From contig JAACJO010000004.1 of assembly GCA_013368445.1 (NCBI GenBank), positions 2,356,001 to 2,420,000 of the forward strand: a stretch of DNA of 64,000 nucleotides, in the 5' to 3' direction. The notes below the pieces were generated by a model. That model did no database searches, was not told where the DNA came from, and worked only from the letters and a program-made list of their open reading frames with translations. Source of the stretch: Leucocoprinus leucothites (taxonomy: Eukaryota; Basidiomycota; Agaricomycetes; Agaricales; Agaricaceae). Within the stretch, counting starts at the first letter, position 1. Every line of letters begins with the position of its first letter. The translations under genes and the position numbers were made by a program. Below, in pieces: positions 1 to 13,324 of the stretch.

Positions 1-58
1 CTGCTGGCACCAGAGCAGATGGGGTCGTCGAGGCGAGCAGCGGCGGGTCGTTTGCCAT
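1..58 (-). CDS. Possible N-terminus of a gene leaving the window
   Basis: On the minus strand an ATG at 58 opens a frame that stays open for 19 codons to the window edge (MANDPPLLASTTPSALVPA). The stretch is GC-rich and differs in composition from the following 3.6 kb, as real exons do here. No domain is visible in so short a piece. A chance ORF of this length is quite possible. Confidence 0.25.
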   Translation of the reverse strand, partial: MANDPPLLASTTPSALVPA

Positions 59-3000
59 CGCTGTGTACGACGATTGCAAGTAGTGTGGTGATAGTGGTCG
101 TGGTCGTGAGTCAAAGGGACACAAGACAGCGTCGGGCGCTACAGAATGGGAGCACTTGATCAAGACCTGAGCCTGGCTCCCTGTCACTGAAGTTGCCGAC
201 TCACCGACAGGAGCTCCGGTTGTCACGTGTTGCTCTTTCCACATTGGCTGAAGCGGTGCCAAATCGCTTCGTGGACTTTGAAGGTTAGCCGTGGTTTCTC
301 CTTGGATAAGAGTTCTTTGGTTGGATGCTCATGGTGCACGTTCTTGACGTGCAGAAGGTCCTCTTGATCGAAGGAGCATGAAGGTATGGCGACGACTCTT
401 CAAGTCCAGGGCTACGTATGCCTTGGAAGCATCTGGACATGAGTACGAAAGGAAGTTGTTCACAAAAGGATAAATATTCCGTGCACATTCCCCAGCTATG
501 CTCGTTTTCGGCCAAGTGTATTGAGACCCTGCACCAACCGCCATCATTTTGTCGGCAGGTGCGCCGTGGCCGGCTTAATTATGATGTGGCGAGGTAATTT
601 ATCTGATAATCATACAACATAGATACATGTCCCGTCCTCGTTGCCTCTTCTCTGTTAGGACAGATAGCTTTCTCATTGAAGGCCGTGTATGGTGTACGAC
701 GTCTTGGAGCTTTGATTAACCTGTGGATTTCTCGTGTCTTTGATTTACTTATTATGACGCAATTTTAAGCTCGTTGTCAACAGAGTACCGATTATTCTCA
801 CATTGATCACCATAGTTTCAATGCATTCGGGGCCGGGCTATACCTCGGGGTTCAACAAAAAGGCACGCGGATAGAATTTGTTCCTGAACGTAAATCGGAG
901 ACTTTTTACCACTAGAATAAATTGATCGTCCAAGGTTCATGGTCCAATGCTCCCCTCGATCAACTTTCAAAATTAACTAGTCATATCCCAAATACCATTT
1001 ATCTTTCAAGTTTTTTCTTCCCCCTCGTCCCGCCTAAAAAAAAAGGCCAAGTTCCTAAAGTTTATCAACCAAATAGTTACCCAGGGGCCCAAATTCTAGT
1101 GTCTCTAGATGCGGGGCATGCATCGTCATGAAGCAATCCATCCCGATTGCCTGAGATCATGGCTTGGGATCCATTCAGGACATTCAACAATCGTCAAAGA
1201 GACACCTAACACGAGAGGTCCATGAAGTCTGGGCTACACTCTCGAGCGTGGTCTACTGTGGGGCTTTCTAGTTCGAGGACACTCCCCAAAGTTGTTTATA
1301 GACTTCAAAGATCGATTTTGGAAACTCTTGTGGAGTCTAACCGTTGGCCCGGAGCCGCATTGTTTGAAGTTGATCGATCTGTATGGAGTCCTCCACCCCT
1401 TGGCTCTACCCCTTGACATATCTCCCTAGCTGACATCAACGCTATATCATGCTGTACACACAAACGCACTTTTTCTTTGTATACATTCCTTGAGCTTCAA
1501 GTTGTGGAATCGTGAGATTTGGTAAGATCTATGTGGAAGGCTTCGTTTGGTGGCCGCTCTGGGCTTTCGGTAATGGCTGGGAAAATAGTCTAGAATCGCT
1601 GTGTCAAAGAGTACGAGCGGAAATGCTTGAGAGACATAGGGGTAAGTTGTATACAAGAGCCACCGAAATTTGATTTGATATGATTTGTGGGGTATAGCTA
1701 ATCATTAATGATATGCCGTTTGAAGGGGGAGGACATTTAGGCGCGCATATCTTGTCGAGTTGCGGGGTAGCTCAAGAAGGAAATCTTTCTTGTTGTGGAA
1801 GACAAGCCAAATTGCGAGCTCCGTACGGCTTGTTGATTTAAACGGGAGAAGAGGGAATAGATCGCGCCTAACCCCAGAATTGGTGCGTAAATCTCCGAGA
1901 ATTCAACAGAACCAGAGTGGCGGCAGGGGAAAGGGAGCTAAAGGGGGTCACATCCGCAGTCAGCACTGCTTGGTGGGAGATGGTTTTGGCTTTTGGTGGG
2001 TTATATTCTTAGAGATGGGTCAGGTGTTGTTTATCGTCCGAGGCTTTGACTTGCAGATAGAATGGCAGATTCATAATGTATTGAGTGCTTTGGGGGGATA
2101 CGGTCAGAGCTGCCAGGTACTAGTAGAAGCGGGGATGGCCTCATTGCGACATCTAGTTGTGATCCCGAAGCTCATCAGCTTCTAATGGGCGTTCTACCCC
2201 GTGTTAGTTTAGAACAATTAATTCCGGCTTCTGTCAATCAGAGAATGTCTGATGTAAGAATGGCATATCTATGAGGCAGCAACGGAGCCAAGAAAAGCTC
2301 GTTGTTTGTACACGGCAAGATAACGTCGATCGTGCAATTAAAAGACTGGCTACGTCAACTGGATTTCTAGAGACAGTGGGTTCGGCTGCAGTCTATCAAA
2401 AACTCCACTCACAGGGTCTTCTGACTTCCGTATCGCTCCAGTGGACAGTGGCGGGCGCTCCGCTATTGATGTTAAGAAAACCCAAGGCCTCGGTAAGCGA
2501 GGGTAAAAATACCATATGTGTGAAAGAAACCGTCTGAAGATGGTGATGTCGAACTGAATAGAGGATGATGTGACCCACAATCATCATGATGTTCTTGTCG
2601 AGCGTGGCATGATCAGCAGACATGGTACAACACTGACTAACCTGTACTAAGCTATTTCCTCTCCTGATGATGGTGAGGAAAAAAGAAGCAGAGAAGGCGG
2701 TATGAGCATAACAAACCATCATGCCGCATTGTCACCGCTGAAAGGGGAAGGAACCGAAGCCACGGGATCTATTTCAAAGCGAGGGAGCTGTTGGATTGAA
2801 TGGTAAGCTATGGAGTGGCAACGGAGCAGGCAATGGCAACGAAGTCGAAGCGAATAATAGGGATTACTTTCTCCGGGCACACGGATCTTTTCGTGTTTAA
2901 AAAGCCTTTTCGTCCAGTCGGCAGGGAGGACCGACCCGACAACAAGGCTCAGGTCTGTCGAGATATGTCAACGAGCGCTCATTCAAGTCTTGTGTGTATC

Positions 3001-3672
3001 AGACGGCGGAGGGAGTTGGTGAATTAAAGTAAGGTCAGGTGGGTGATAAGAAGACAGGAACGGACGGATTTGGGGTGGGAGAAGCGTTACTGTGGCGGGT
3101 GTGAGAAGCGTTCCGAAGCTTGCATCAACAGCCACCGTCATGAAGCGCTCATTGCCGTTGCATGGCACAGCGGTGAGCCTCTGTCCTCCGTTACACACAA
3201 TGAGCAGAGGGGGGACTGCTGTTTGTACTTGCGGGGATTTAGCTGGAGATCGGGGGGTGATCTGGGGTGGCTTATGATCTGCCCGATCTGATCATGTGTT
3301 GGGCACGAGGCAGTGTTTTTGGGATCTGAGATCGGGCAGGGAGTTGAGGCATTCCCGCTTTTGGAACGAGTGAGACCTCCGGGATACCGCTATTACACGA
3401 CAATACTGCACATTGAGCAAAAAATTGGGTGAATTAGGCTCGTGGAAGGCTCTTGAACCCGCCCGAATCTTAGTTGGGGTAAGTGAGTGAAGAGTGGACT
3501 GGATACATCGGACTGAGATGACCAAATCAATTGGTGTCCTAATTTGGTAAGGTGCTTGACGGCTATTTGTCCGCTGTGACATTGGCTTCTCTTTCAACGA
3601 CTTCCTCGACGGTGGCTTTCTTCACCACAGTTGTCTGTGCACAGTCGCCAGTTCTATACTCCAATCGACACC
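59..3672. other. Intergenic, no supported gene
   Basis: Short ORFs of up to 141 codons occur on both strands (for example 1760-2185 +), but none has a recognisable motif, a good start context, or splice-linked continuation. I see no LTRs, tRNA or obvious repeat. The last few hundred bases presumably hold the promoter and 5' UTR of the phosphatase gene that follows. Confidence 0.5.
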
Positions 3673-6600
3673 ATGAGCGCCGTACATGGTGTTGTCTACC
3701 CCCCTGACCTCCTCTCATCCCTTGCTGAACCTGCACCCCATGTCCGCCTCCTGCCGTCAAAGGAATTCGAGCAGCTACACCTCTCCCATATCCTCGCACA
3801 CCCCCAGGATCATGTCCTCTTTCCCTTTTTGCATGGCCTCGAAGGCGATAACGAAGCACAAAACTCGTTTTTCGCCACAGCGCCAAATGCGCACGAGACC
3901 CATATCTACACACATACACAGCATCCACGAGTGAAGGTTCCCAAATACAGAGGGCTCGTCTGTGTCGTCTGCGAAGACGACCTTGAAGCAGACGGCGATG
4001 TCGTTTCACTACGGATCCTCCGTAGGAAGAATACGAACGGAGCTACTTCAGCTGCTTCGTCTCCTTCGAGCTCTATGTATTCCTCGAGCTCCGAGTCTTT
4101 TGAGGACGACGACGAGGATTTTGATATTGAAGAAGGCTTTCCTCATAATCAAAACCACGATATCCAGGTCGGCGTTGCCGGCTCTGACGAGGGCAGGATG
4201 TCAGTCGAGCATCCAGGCCCCATGTCCATGCCTCTTTTCCACGAGCACGTCGAGGACAAAAACTCGTCCTTGGACCCTAATAACCAATCACACATGCACC
4301 CAATATCACATCGCACCATCCACCCACCTGCTCCTACTCCCATTGCGCTCCCGTCTTCTGTCTCCAGTTCCAGTACGAGTGCCTCTAGTAGCGCTAGCTT
4401 TGCTTTCGACAACTCAATTCCCTCAGTCTCCCCAGTATCGGACGCTACGTCCATTTCCTCAAATTCCCTCAGTCCCGAGGCTGCTCCTGAACTTGCGTGA
4501 GTACTTACCTACCTTGAAGCTGTGGTTTTTTTCCATCGACGTCGGTGCCAATACCGGTCCTTGTTACAACGTAGCCGGGATTCGCCCAAGCCCTTCTTGA
4601 CCTACTGGCTATCATCAAATGCATTAGCCGTTCACGATGTCAAATTGGCAATGTGGTTATTTCTTCTCACTTGATGCCCAGGTTTCAGGTGTCGACGCTC
4701 TGATTTTGCTCTTCCCTTGTCTGGCAAGGTCAAGATATGAATTAACGCGTCTGCTTGCATAGCCCAGAACCAAAGATCAAATCTATTGCCCTTCCTCCAC
4801 CGGCAAAGGTCACAGATCCGGCTGCGCCTCCTCTGCTTACGGGTACGTTCCGACCGAAGGAACTCTTACGTCGCGTGAAAACATCAAATGGTGACTTTGA
4901 GTGGGAATTCGTTCCGGCCAAGGTCCCCGATGGGATATCTCTTCGGAATTTCGGTATACAAGTGGTACGCATCGACCTCGTGTGTTAAGTATGTCATGGT
5001 CTCATGTGCCACTCTATTTCTAGCCTATATACGCCACTATATCCGATATTGTCGTGTATTCTCCTAAAGGGGCTTCAACAGCTGCCATCACTTTGGCCAA
5101 GCGTTTTGTTCGAGCGATCGAGTTGAAGCGCCAGGAGCGTCTTCGGTCGCTTGATCTTTTGATGCTACCTGATGATGAAGAGATGCACGGGCTCATGAAG
5201 TACAATGTGTTCGTCCTTGACGCGCCGGAGGATACGATGAGAAAGGATCTGTCGCACCTGATGATGCGTGTTTGCGTGGAGCCAGTTTCGGGTGGACTTT
5301 TTGGTCGGCAAAACCGCACGCACGGCGCACATACAGATGGGCCTGATGGCCATGTTGTCGAGCAGTCGGCATCCGATCCTCAGGAAAGCAGTAGTAATGC
5401 TACCAATACGATGGATATGGACGTTGACCGCCCTCTACCGGCGTCAGGCGACTTGATCACTCAACTCTGTTATAACACCGTCGACTTTGCCCAGCGCGAA
5501 AAGGAGGAGATGCGAGACTTGACGAAGGCATCGGAGATTATTAGTTTATTCCCGACATCTCTTACTGATAGTCCTCCCAGTTCTCCTAGCGTGAACTCTC
5601 GGCAGGAGAGGTCAGGCTCGCCTCAGCAGAGACATCGATCTCACTCCTCTGCCTCCTCTCATCATCCTTATCGTTCTACACGACCATCTCATCTTCAATT
5701 TCTACCCCAACTTCAACCACCTACTTCTTCACAGCAAAATTTCTCCTTCTCCCCTCCCCTTAACTCCAACCTTGAATTCTCGTCAACTTCGATTTACTTT
5801 GACCCTGCCGTCGGTCAAGTCTTCCTTGGGAACTCTAGTGATGTGCCTTTGGCACCAGAAATCCCACAGTCTCGCAGGACTGAAGACGATCCGTTCGACT
5901 ACGAAGCTACCAACAACCCTAAAAAGGGGCTGGGGTACGATATCTGTATCGAATGTCATGACCTTGCGACATTCCCCAGCGCCGCGCACCTTCGAGCTGC
6001 GGAGGAACACCTCAGTATGCTAGACCTGATGTGGTCAGAGCAGTATGAGCGTCAGATGCAACAGCGCCTAGATAACGGTGAGGAGGAGATGGAGCTTGAA
6101 AGTGATATACCACCCCGGCCACCCCCACATGCCAACGCTGTTATTCATCTGACTTTACCCAGTTCGCCGACGAATACGCAGGCGACGATGAGTTCTTTGA
6201 TGCCTGTTCTCAGGTTTTTGGAGAAGTGGCTGAGACCGGTTGTTCCCCCTACGTATACAGTTACTAGGCCCTCACCTCCGTCGCCTCCACCTCCACCTCC
6301 TGTGCCCACCCAGTCACCACCGCCTGGGAGTGGCCATTCAGCTGCGAGACGTTGGTCATCTGTCGCTTCTTTTATGCCGTCGTTTGGTCCGTTTACGTCT
6401 TCTTCCTCTTCGTCAGTGTCTTCCAAATCATCCTCCGGGACCGCGACAACCACTACAAATCGTAATCGATCCCTCACTTCTCCCTCGAGTGCACCGATAC
6501 CGGCTGTGTTGAAGCCTAAACCTCGGCCTCGACCTTCACGACCTCTCAAGGTTCTTATGTACTCTTCTGATGGATACACCGAATCTTCTGTCCCAGCTCT

Positions 6601-8012
6601 CTCCCTCCTTATGGCTATCAAGGGCTTAAACCTCCCTGAAGCGTATCTAGATCTCCAAGTTGCAAAACGTCGGAGTTTCTTTGTGTATAACAATGATCTT
6701 GGGATACTGAGGAGAGTCGAAGCTAGATTGAAGGAAGAGCGAGAACGTACTGCTGGAGCTCAACATGGCATCCTAGCTACCCCCGGTGGTTCTCCCACCG
6801 CACGTGGATGGCCGGGTTCGGGAATGGGAGGAAGTTTGCGAGGTGTAGGCGGAGCGGGTAATCGACCCGCGGCGAAGAGTGTTTCGTTTGCTACGGCGCC
6901 ACTGTCAATTTCGGGTGCAATTAGGTTGCCGAGCGTTATGGCTCCTCCACAGCCGCCTGGAAGTCATTTGACGCCACAGCAGCAAATGGAGGTGCAGGAG
7001 CATGCGTTTCAGGAGGATATAGGGATGATGGTGTCGGATGGGGGTGGAGGTGCGGCTGGGGATGGGATGGATGTGAGTGAGGATCTGGGCGTTGGTCCTG
7101 GTGTCGGGTTTGGTGGTATGGTGAAGAGTCGGCCGAGGGCGAAGACGAGTCCTTGGTTGCCTAGCACGTTTAGCGGAGACCATCAAATGTGGTTTAATGA
7201 TCCCAGGTTCGATGGGAGTTTCCCCAGCCGAGTGTTACCGTTCTTGTATCTTGGTAACCTGTACGTTTCGCTCTCTCATTCTCTTTTTCTATCGCTGACC
7301 CTCCTGGGCTTCTAGCAATCACGCAACAAATGCATACATGCTTCATGCACTCGGTATCACCCACGTCGTCTCTGTAGGCGAATGCGCACTCGTTCCGCCC
7401 TCTTCATCTACATCACATGGATCAGCTGGAGGTGGTGGGTACATGACACCTGGATCATGCGGTCGACCTGCCGCTTCAGCGCATTTTGTCACTGGGAAGG
7501 GACCGGGGATGCAAGGGAGTTTGTGGATTGAGGAGAGGGAGCGGAGGATTAAGGTGTTGGATATCAAAGGAGTTTGTGATGATGGGATTGATACGCTTGA
7601 ACCGCAGTTGGAGCCGATTTGTGATTGGATTGATAAAGCGCGACTTGAAGGCGGGCAGGTGCTTGTGCATTGTAGGGTTGGAGTGTCGAGGAGTGCGACT
7701 GTTACTGTGAGTTTAACTTGGTTATCTTTTACGAGTGGTGATTCATGAGGTTCTTGATAGATCGCATATGTGATGAAATATCTGAATCTCCCGCTGGTCG
7801 ATGCGTATCTTATCGTGCGGTCGCGTCGACTTTCGGTGCTCATACAACCGAATATGCGATTGCTGTATAATTTGTGTGGGTGGGAGATTAAGCTTGCGAA
7901 AGAGCGTGCTGGTGGGGATGAGGGGAAGTTGAAGCAGGAGTTATCGAGGACGCTGAGTTGGCCGTATCTTGCCAAGGAGGTGCATGCGCTTAATGAGAAG
8001 TACCTGCACTGA
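3673..8012 (+). CDS. PPS1: Dual-specificity protein phosphatase, Pps1-like
   Basis: Five exons: 3673-4496, 4763-4964, 5024-7260, 7316-7706, 7761-8012, coding for about 1301 aa. All introns are GT/AG and the phases join cleanly. The catalytic loop HCRVGVSRSAT fits the Cys-dependent phosphatase signature HCxxGxxR, and the last intron falls just after it. Upstream is the usual DSP segment (LPFLYLGNL, then ALGITHVVSVGE). The large N-terminal part has conserved stretches (residues ~1-110, and around the exon 2/3 joint, VVYSPKGASTAA) mixed with Ser/Pro-rich linkers. In yeast, Pps1 is a dual-specificity phosphatase tied to S-phase control; that role is inferred here by family. The protein is longer than yeast Pps1 (about 800 aa), mainly through low-complexity inserts. 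The start is the ATG in CACCATGAGC; a longer frame upstream lacks an ATG. Confidence 0.88.
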
Positions 8013-8651
8013 GCTGAGATTCGGTTTAACCCGTTGTGGTGGTGGTGGTTGTCGCCGTGTGGTGTGTTGAGGTGATAGAGATGCGGAGCCTTTGTTGATA
8101 TCGATGTTGTGGAGTTCAGGTGGAAGGGTGGTGTATCATCGTCTCGAGGCCCTCTCTCTATCTCCTCCAGCTCCCTTCGTCCTGCAGTTTAATACTCTTC
8201 ATGCTGCGCTTCTTCCCCCGGATTGGATCTTTTGCTTACCCCTCATATTTTTTCTTGTCATCTCTTTTCCTGTTTTGGTCGTCTCATCCTCCAGTGTGTT
8301 CTGTGTGTCATTGCTATTTTTTCTTGCTGTTTCCATCCCTCGCTTAATCCCTATGTCGTTTCGTTTCCCTGTTTCCCTCTCGCTCGTCAAGTCAATTGTG
8401 TCCTTATAACCCCTCCGTGTGTTTCATCTTTCGCATTATCAAGTAGTCGCAGTAGTAGTAGTAAAACACGCATCATGTGTCTCTCTCCCTTGAATTCCTT
8501 TTTGTTGTAATACCTAGCTTGTTCCATCTTGTGTCTTCTGTTGTATTTCCTATTTTTTTGGGCGTTCTTGTTGTAGATCAATGAATTGCATTGACATTGC
8601 GCTAACCAAAATTTAGAGAAAGAAAAAGTTTACATATCAAACCCAGAAAAG
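8013..8651. other. 3' UTR / intergenic, T-rich
   Basis: Begins with a short TGG repeat (about 8036-8051) and continues as pyrimidine-rich DNA. This is the likely 3' UTR of the phosphatase gene. No coding potential is seen. Confidence 0.5.
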
Positions 8652-8736
8652 TGGACACACCCGGAATTGAACCGGGGACCGCCCGCATTTGCATCGAGTG
8701 CTAAGCGGGCGTGATAACCAACTACACCATGTGCCC
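8652..8736 (-). tRNA. tRNA-Ala(AGC) with an 11-nt intron
   Basis: The minus strand folds as a tRNA. The acceptor stem GGGCACA pairs with TGTGTCC and includes a G3:U70 wobble, the classical alanine identity element. The anticodon stem CCCGC/GCGGG encloses a loop with anticodon AGC, and the T arm is GGTTCAATTCC-like. The 18-nt loop is resolved by a canonical intron after position 37 (8688-8698 on the plus strand), leaving a 7-nt loop. The encoded 3' end lacks CCA, as expected for a nuclear gene. Confidence 0.93.
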
Positions 8737-8973
8737 GTGGTGATCTTGGGCTTCATAATTCTGCCCGGCCTGCTATTCTGAATAAAATGACGTGGTGTAG
8801 CTTAAACTTGCAGACTGATCATTGGTGGTAAAAGGATAATTCAACAGTAGCTATAGATCACATTTCATAAAGGACAAGGACTTCACGTCCCGTGGTATCT
8901 TACAAAAGCTTTGAGATATTATGTACCAGAATGTCGTTCCCTCCCATCCCATCCTTGAAGGATACGAGTAGGA

Positions 8974-9708
8974 TTAGTTTCCTCCCTGGACATCAGAACC
9001 GCAGCGGCCACGGTTAGGATCAACCGTAAAGGTCCAGTCACCAGCGGTCTGCTGGCCCCATCCACCCTAATTATTGTACAATTTAAGCATCTCAGGGATA
9101 AAAGTCTGAGTTTGATGAATAATTCGCTTACAGATTGGCATCTGCCGGAGATGTTCTGGAGTACACTTTGGCAGGAAAAAACGTTGAAATTTCCGTTGTT
9201 AAAGCCACCGTTGTTGAAGCCTCCGTTGTTGTTGGTATTGGTATTGGTATTGTAGGCAATGAAGTCGCCTAGATAAGACATATAACCGTGTTGAGTTGTA
9301 GTCATATTATATATCTGAAAGTCAAACGTACATCGGTTACCGTTCTGTTGGTTGAAGCATGCGCTAGCAGAGTCACCGGAAGGATACTGGCCAAAGTCAG
9401 CTGGGGGATTGAAAACTAATGTGAAGATGGATGTTTACCTGGGTGTTGGCTACGCTAGCGCAGAACTGTTGAACAAACTGGTTGCAGTCGCTGGCAGGAG
9501 TAAGGCCCTTTCCGTAGCAGTTGACGGAGGAGGGCTGGCCGGTGGGCATTTGCCCGGTGGTGGATGGAAAACCGAATGTTGGTCCGACACCGCTAGGAGG
9601 CTGCCCGAATGTTGGGGTCGGCCCGTTCGGAAAATTTTGGGCCATAGCGGTAACAATGAAACTAGCGAGAACAAACTGCCGGACAATGGTGAGTAAGATT
9701 GAGTACAT
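8974..9708 (-). CDS. Small secreted protein, Y3-like glycan-binding candidate
   Basis: Four exons on the minus strand: 9439-9708, 9332-9386, 9132-9268, 8974-9066, giving 184 aa. The N-terminus (MYSILLTIVRQFVLASFIVTAMAQ) is a clear signal peptide ending near AMA. A Pro/Gly/Thr linker follows, then a compact domain with six or more Cys (residues ~65-184), an Asn/Gly tract, and a C-terminal GDWTFTVDPNRGRCG. The Cys pattern and that C-terminal motif remind me of the fungal Y3 lectin family, but this is from memory only. Intron 2 is 63 nt and has no stop, so retention would also give an open product. It is probably an extracellular sugar-binding or defence protein. A TATA element lies 106 bp upstream, and an out-of-frame upstream ATG at 9740 could start a uORF. 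Confidence 0.72.
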
Positions 9709-9813
9709 TGGCCTGCAGAGAGACTGACGGATTTGAACATCGTCGCTGGACAGTGGGGGGATAATCAGCTTGGGAAAGAGACCAGCGCGCTTTGGAAAGT
9801 ACTTATGAACGAC

Positions 9814-9821
9814 TTTTTATA
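9814..9821 (-). promoter_or_regulatory. TATA box of the secreted-protein gene
   Basis: TATAAAAA on the minus strand, 106 bp before the ATG at 9708. Position and sequence fit a strong fungal core promoter. Confidence 0.45.
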
Positions 9822-12238
9822 CACTACAGCTTGCCTTTCGAGTCATTCTTCTAGTTGTTTGTGGGATGGTCTAATCAGAAACTCCTCGCAAGAACCGCAC
9901 GCATGCTAGATAAATATGAGCAAGATTGGGTCGTTACTTTTTATTGCTACTTACTACTGACTATGACCGCCACGAGTAAAGGTATGGAAAGGCGCACAAC
10001 CTCCCTTGGAGCTATATAGCTCCAGCTCGGGATTTAAGGCTGCTTTTGATACTTTGAAGTGGTGCATACATCTCTCCGTATCTCAAATCCAATAGCCGTG
10101 CGATACATCGTTTGTCGCATCATCGTTCAGCATCACAGGTCGTAGAGGTATGTTTGTGAAAGGAAACGCTTCAACCAGAGTTCTCCATTGATAGTTTGAA
10201 TCCTACTGCTAAGTATAGTCGGTCATTACCTAGCACCAGTTAGTCATGGCGATATCCATTAGGCCGAGTGGAAGGCTCGCTCTGCGTCATCCTACGCCAG
10301 CCGCCATCCTACAAGGGAATAAGCAGCAACAAGCCGTCTGAGCCATTCAGACCTTGATAAAAAAAGAGGAAGCTGACACACACCATCCTCTATTAGGACA
10401 CTCAAATGCATCCAACTCGTGGTGTTTGAGAGACGAGACCATAGTAAGATTCAGTTCAAGTAGTCAGTCAGCCTGAAGAGGTCAAGAACAAGGGGTTTCT
10501 GAGGACATGTTCGCAAAAGTGGATTGGACTGATTATCATTTCATGACGCCACTGTTCAATGTTCCTGTACGTGTTTTGTGGAATTGCCACTAATCGCCCC
10601 ACATAGCTTGTGGGTGCGCCAAGCGTAACCATGGGATATTCTCCCCAAGTCAAAGGGCATTCACGTGAGATAGCATGAATCGACGTGGCTGAAGAGAGGT
10701 ATGAAAGGGGGGAACTTGACAGCTTGATCTTCAACGCTTACTTTGTCATGTTTATCCGGGTAAGATGGGAACGTCCAGGAAGCCAATCTCGTCTAGAGCA
10801 CGACTATAGCCGACATATCTGGTATGCGCTCTGAAGCCCAGGATCCAGCCAGGGGAGTAGCATAGCCTAGCACAGGAATGAATCCGTGACCTAGCCCGAG
10901 TGAGCGAACAAAAGTCCGGTCGAGGTCAACGCAGTGGATTTCAACAAGGACTCGTCGGACTACCCGAGTCGATGCTCGGCATGAAGCAGCGGGATTTATG
11001 AAATTGCGCAATGGCGCGTATTCACGATATCTGGATTGACTCGTGAAAGCCTTGATCGTCTCTGATTCAGAATACCAGGCGATATAAGGCTTTGGGTATT
11101 GAAAGGGGATGGGTTATCGAAGTCAAGTTATATTTATTGTAGCGAGCTTCTGAGAAGTACACGTACAAATAAACGGGCTCGTGTAAATCTGGCAGTTCAT
11201 CCAAGACTCCAAGTTGGATCCACCTTCAAAGCTTCTTCCTCGAGGCCTCAAATCGTTCTTGCAAGCAATCATCAACCGAGAAACTGTGCAGATGAGCTGT
11301 TCAATTGAACCCTTGGCGCCTACTCTAGTGGACCATGCTCGACTTCCAACTGGTGGCAGCGATGTCTCTGTCTGTATCACAGGCACGAAGAGTCAGAGTC
11401 AATGGGATTAAGGGTGTCGGGGAGACTTATTTACAGGAGGCTCCGATGTTAAGTAGATATCTGCGACGATAATCAAATGCCGCCGCACCCTGTTTGGCTA
11501 TCACTTCTGCTCTCGCAGTGTTCACGCTTCTGGCATCGTGTTGCCCTTGCTATCCTTATTGGAAGGCGGGATTGACTACCTCTTAACCTTGGGTACATTA
11601 TTTCTCTAGTACAACCACCTCAAGGATTGCGTCCGTAGCTTCGTTCCCTTTCGACTGATATCACTCTGGGGTAGCTAAATCGCACCCGAGCTAGGTCAAC
11701 ATTACCCCGCGATACATGCCACGTCGAAGCATAGGCCACTCTCATTTGCTCGGGATGTCGACCTATGTACCAGGGGGCCCCGAAGAAAGATGAAAGGGTA
11801 CTCAATTAAATATTAGAAAACACTCATTTGGGTAGTAGTGTCCGTGGATTTAGTGAGGAGATTTTGCGGTAGCTGAAACGCTGAAGTTTGGTTCTGGTGT
11901 AAACCAACTTTCAAGTAGCAGCTAGATGGTTATCGTGAAACACTGATGCCATACATCTGCCAGCGCATATCGGAATCACTTGAGGAAAGACGAAATGAAA
12001 TGAGATTCAAAGGCACCGCACAGCATACGGAAGGAGGAACGATGCATGATGGTGAATTCGAAGTTCTTGGTAAATACTCGCCTTCATTGTTTCATCTGAA
12101 CAGGGTTAGCCTGGCGCCTCCGAAAATAAGTAGACGTAGGGTAAACTAGCAAAGCCTTCGTGCAGCTTTGTCTGCAGCACCCTCCCCGAGGACCTCTGAC
12201 ATACTGTAATACTTGGGCGGCTCAAGCAACTGCTCAAG
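9822..12238. other. Intergenic, no supported gene
   Basis: Only short unrelated ORFs are present. I see no repeats, tRNA or element ends. The 3' part presumably holds the promoter of the membrane-protein gene starting at 12239. Confidence 0.45.
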
Positions 12239-12947
12239 ATGAGCCATTCAGCTAATGACCCACTTACACCTGCCGATTCAAAGCCCCATCCAAGGACACC
12301 GCAATCAATGACAACAAGAGCTATGGTCGGAGCGAGAGACTCGGTTCGTGGGCCCGAATGGGGACACTACATCCGCTGCGCGATTTTCTTCGTTCTCGAG
12401 GGTCTCTACATTGGGCTTGCAGCTGTTCTCTTGAAGCAACCGCTACCCCTTCCTGACCACATTCCCCATTTCCCCATTTCTTCGCTCAAAAGCGGAGTTA
12501 CCACTGTGTCCATTTTATGGCATACGACTGCCGGCTTCTTTGGATCCGATGTCCTCGCAGACTCATTCAGCAGAGAGTGGTCTGTCAACCCAAAAGCTCC
12601 TGCAGACCGTGTCTCCACCATCACCTCAGGAATTTTGGATCGATTTTATCACATATTCAGCTCAGTGTCGACCAAGACATTCAAATTTACGTTTTGTGCA
12701 TGGGTGCTGATGTTTGCACTCTTACGAGTCGGACCATCGACAATCATTGTCCTCAATGGCTTCGATGTGCGGCCAATATCCATAGGAGGGCTTGTATTGG
12801 GCTCTTCCGATACGAGCCATGACGTCCTGAAGGTGGAACAGCTCTTGGGAATTAATACCGGCTATGACACACAACCAAACGTAATTATTCCCAAACCTGC
12901 GTCCGACGATCTTTCGCAAAGCGGTAGCATCGAGTACAACAGCGACC

Positions 12948-12952
12948 TCGTC
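12948..12952. repeat. Copia target-site duplication, left copy (TCGTC)
   Basis: TCGTC directly before the 5' LTR; the matching copy is at 18286-18290. A 5-bp duplication is typical of LTR-element integrase. Confidence 0.93.
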
Positions 12953-13324
12953 TGTCGGGATCGCAAACCCCTGCCGAGCCTCGTCTGCATAACCTCTGCA
13001 TTATATCGGTATATTATATAAATGGTATCTAAGTTTCGTCTCGCCGTACTGACCGTATATTTTTCCTTGCATTTATTCGTTGTTATATCAATGTACCCGA
13101 GCATGTTGTCTACGAGACAAGCTCTGTATTCAATATTGTCCTATAAGTAGTGTACCAACATGTCCTGACACTTCAGTTCTCGCGTCGAGATACTGAAGTG
13201 AGTTTGTTATCTAGCCTTTCTTACTTTTTCTTACTTATGCTAATCATATTCGTAGTATATATTTATCTTTCAGGTATTGACTAGAGTTCTCGCGTCGAGA
13301 TACTGAATATATATTTATCTTTCA
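12953..13324 (+). repeat. Copia 5' LTR
   Basis: 372 bp, starts TGTCGGGATC and ends ATCTTTCA. Contains a TATATAAA element near 13011. The downstream half holds a diverged direct repeat: GTTCTCGCGTCGAGATACTG and TATATTTATCTTTCA each occur twice. Confidence 0.95.

Noticed and set aside
1760..2185. 141-codon plus-strand ORF
   Set aside because: No motif, no good start context, no splice-linked partner, and composition like the surrounding non-coding DNA.
6145..6693. 182-codon minus-strand ORF
   Set aside because: Antisense shadow of the Pro/Ser-rich phosphatase exon; repeats the same low-complexity bias.
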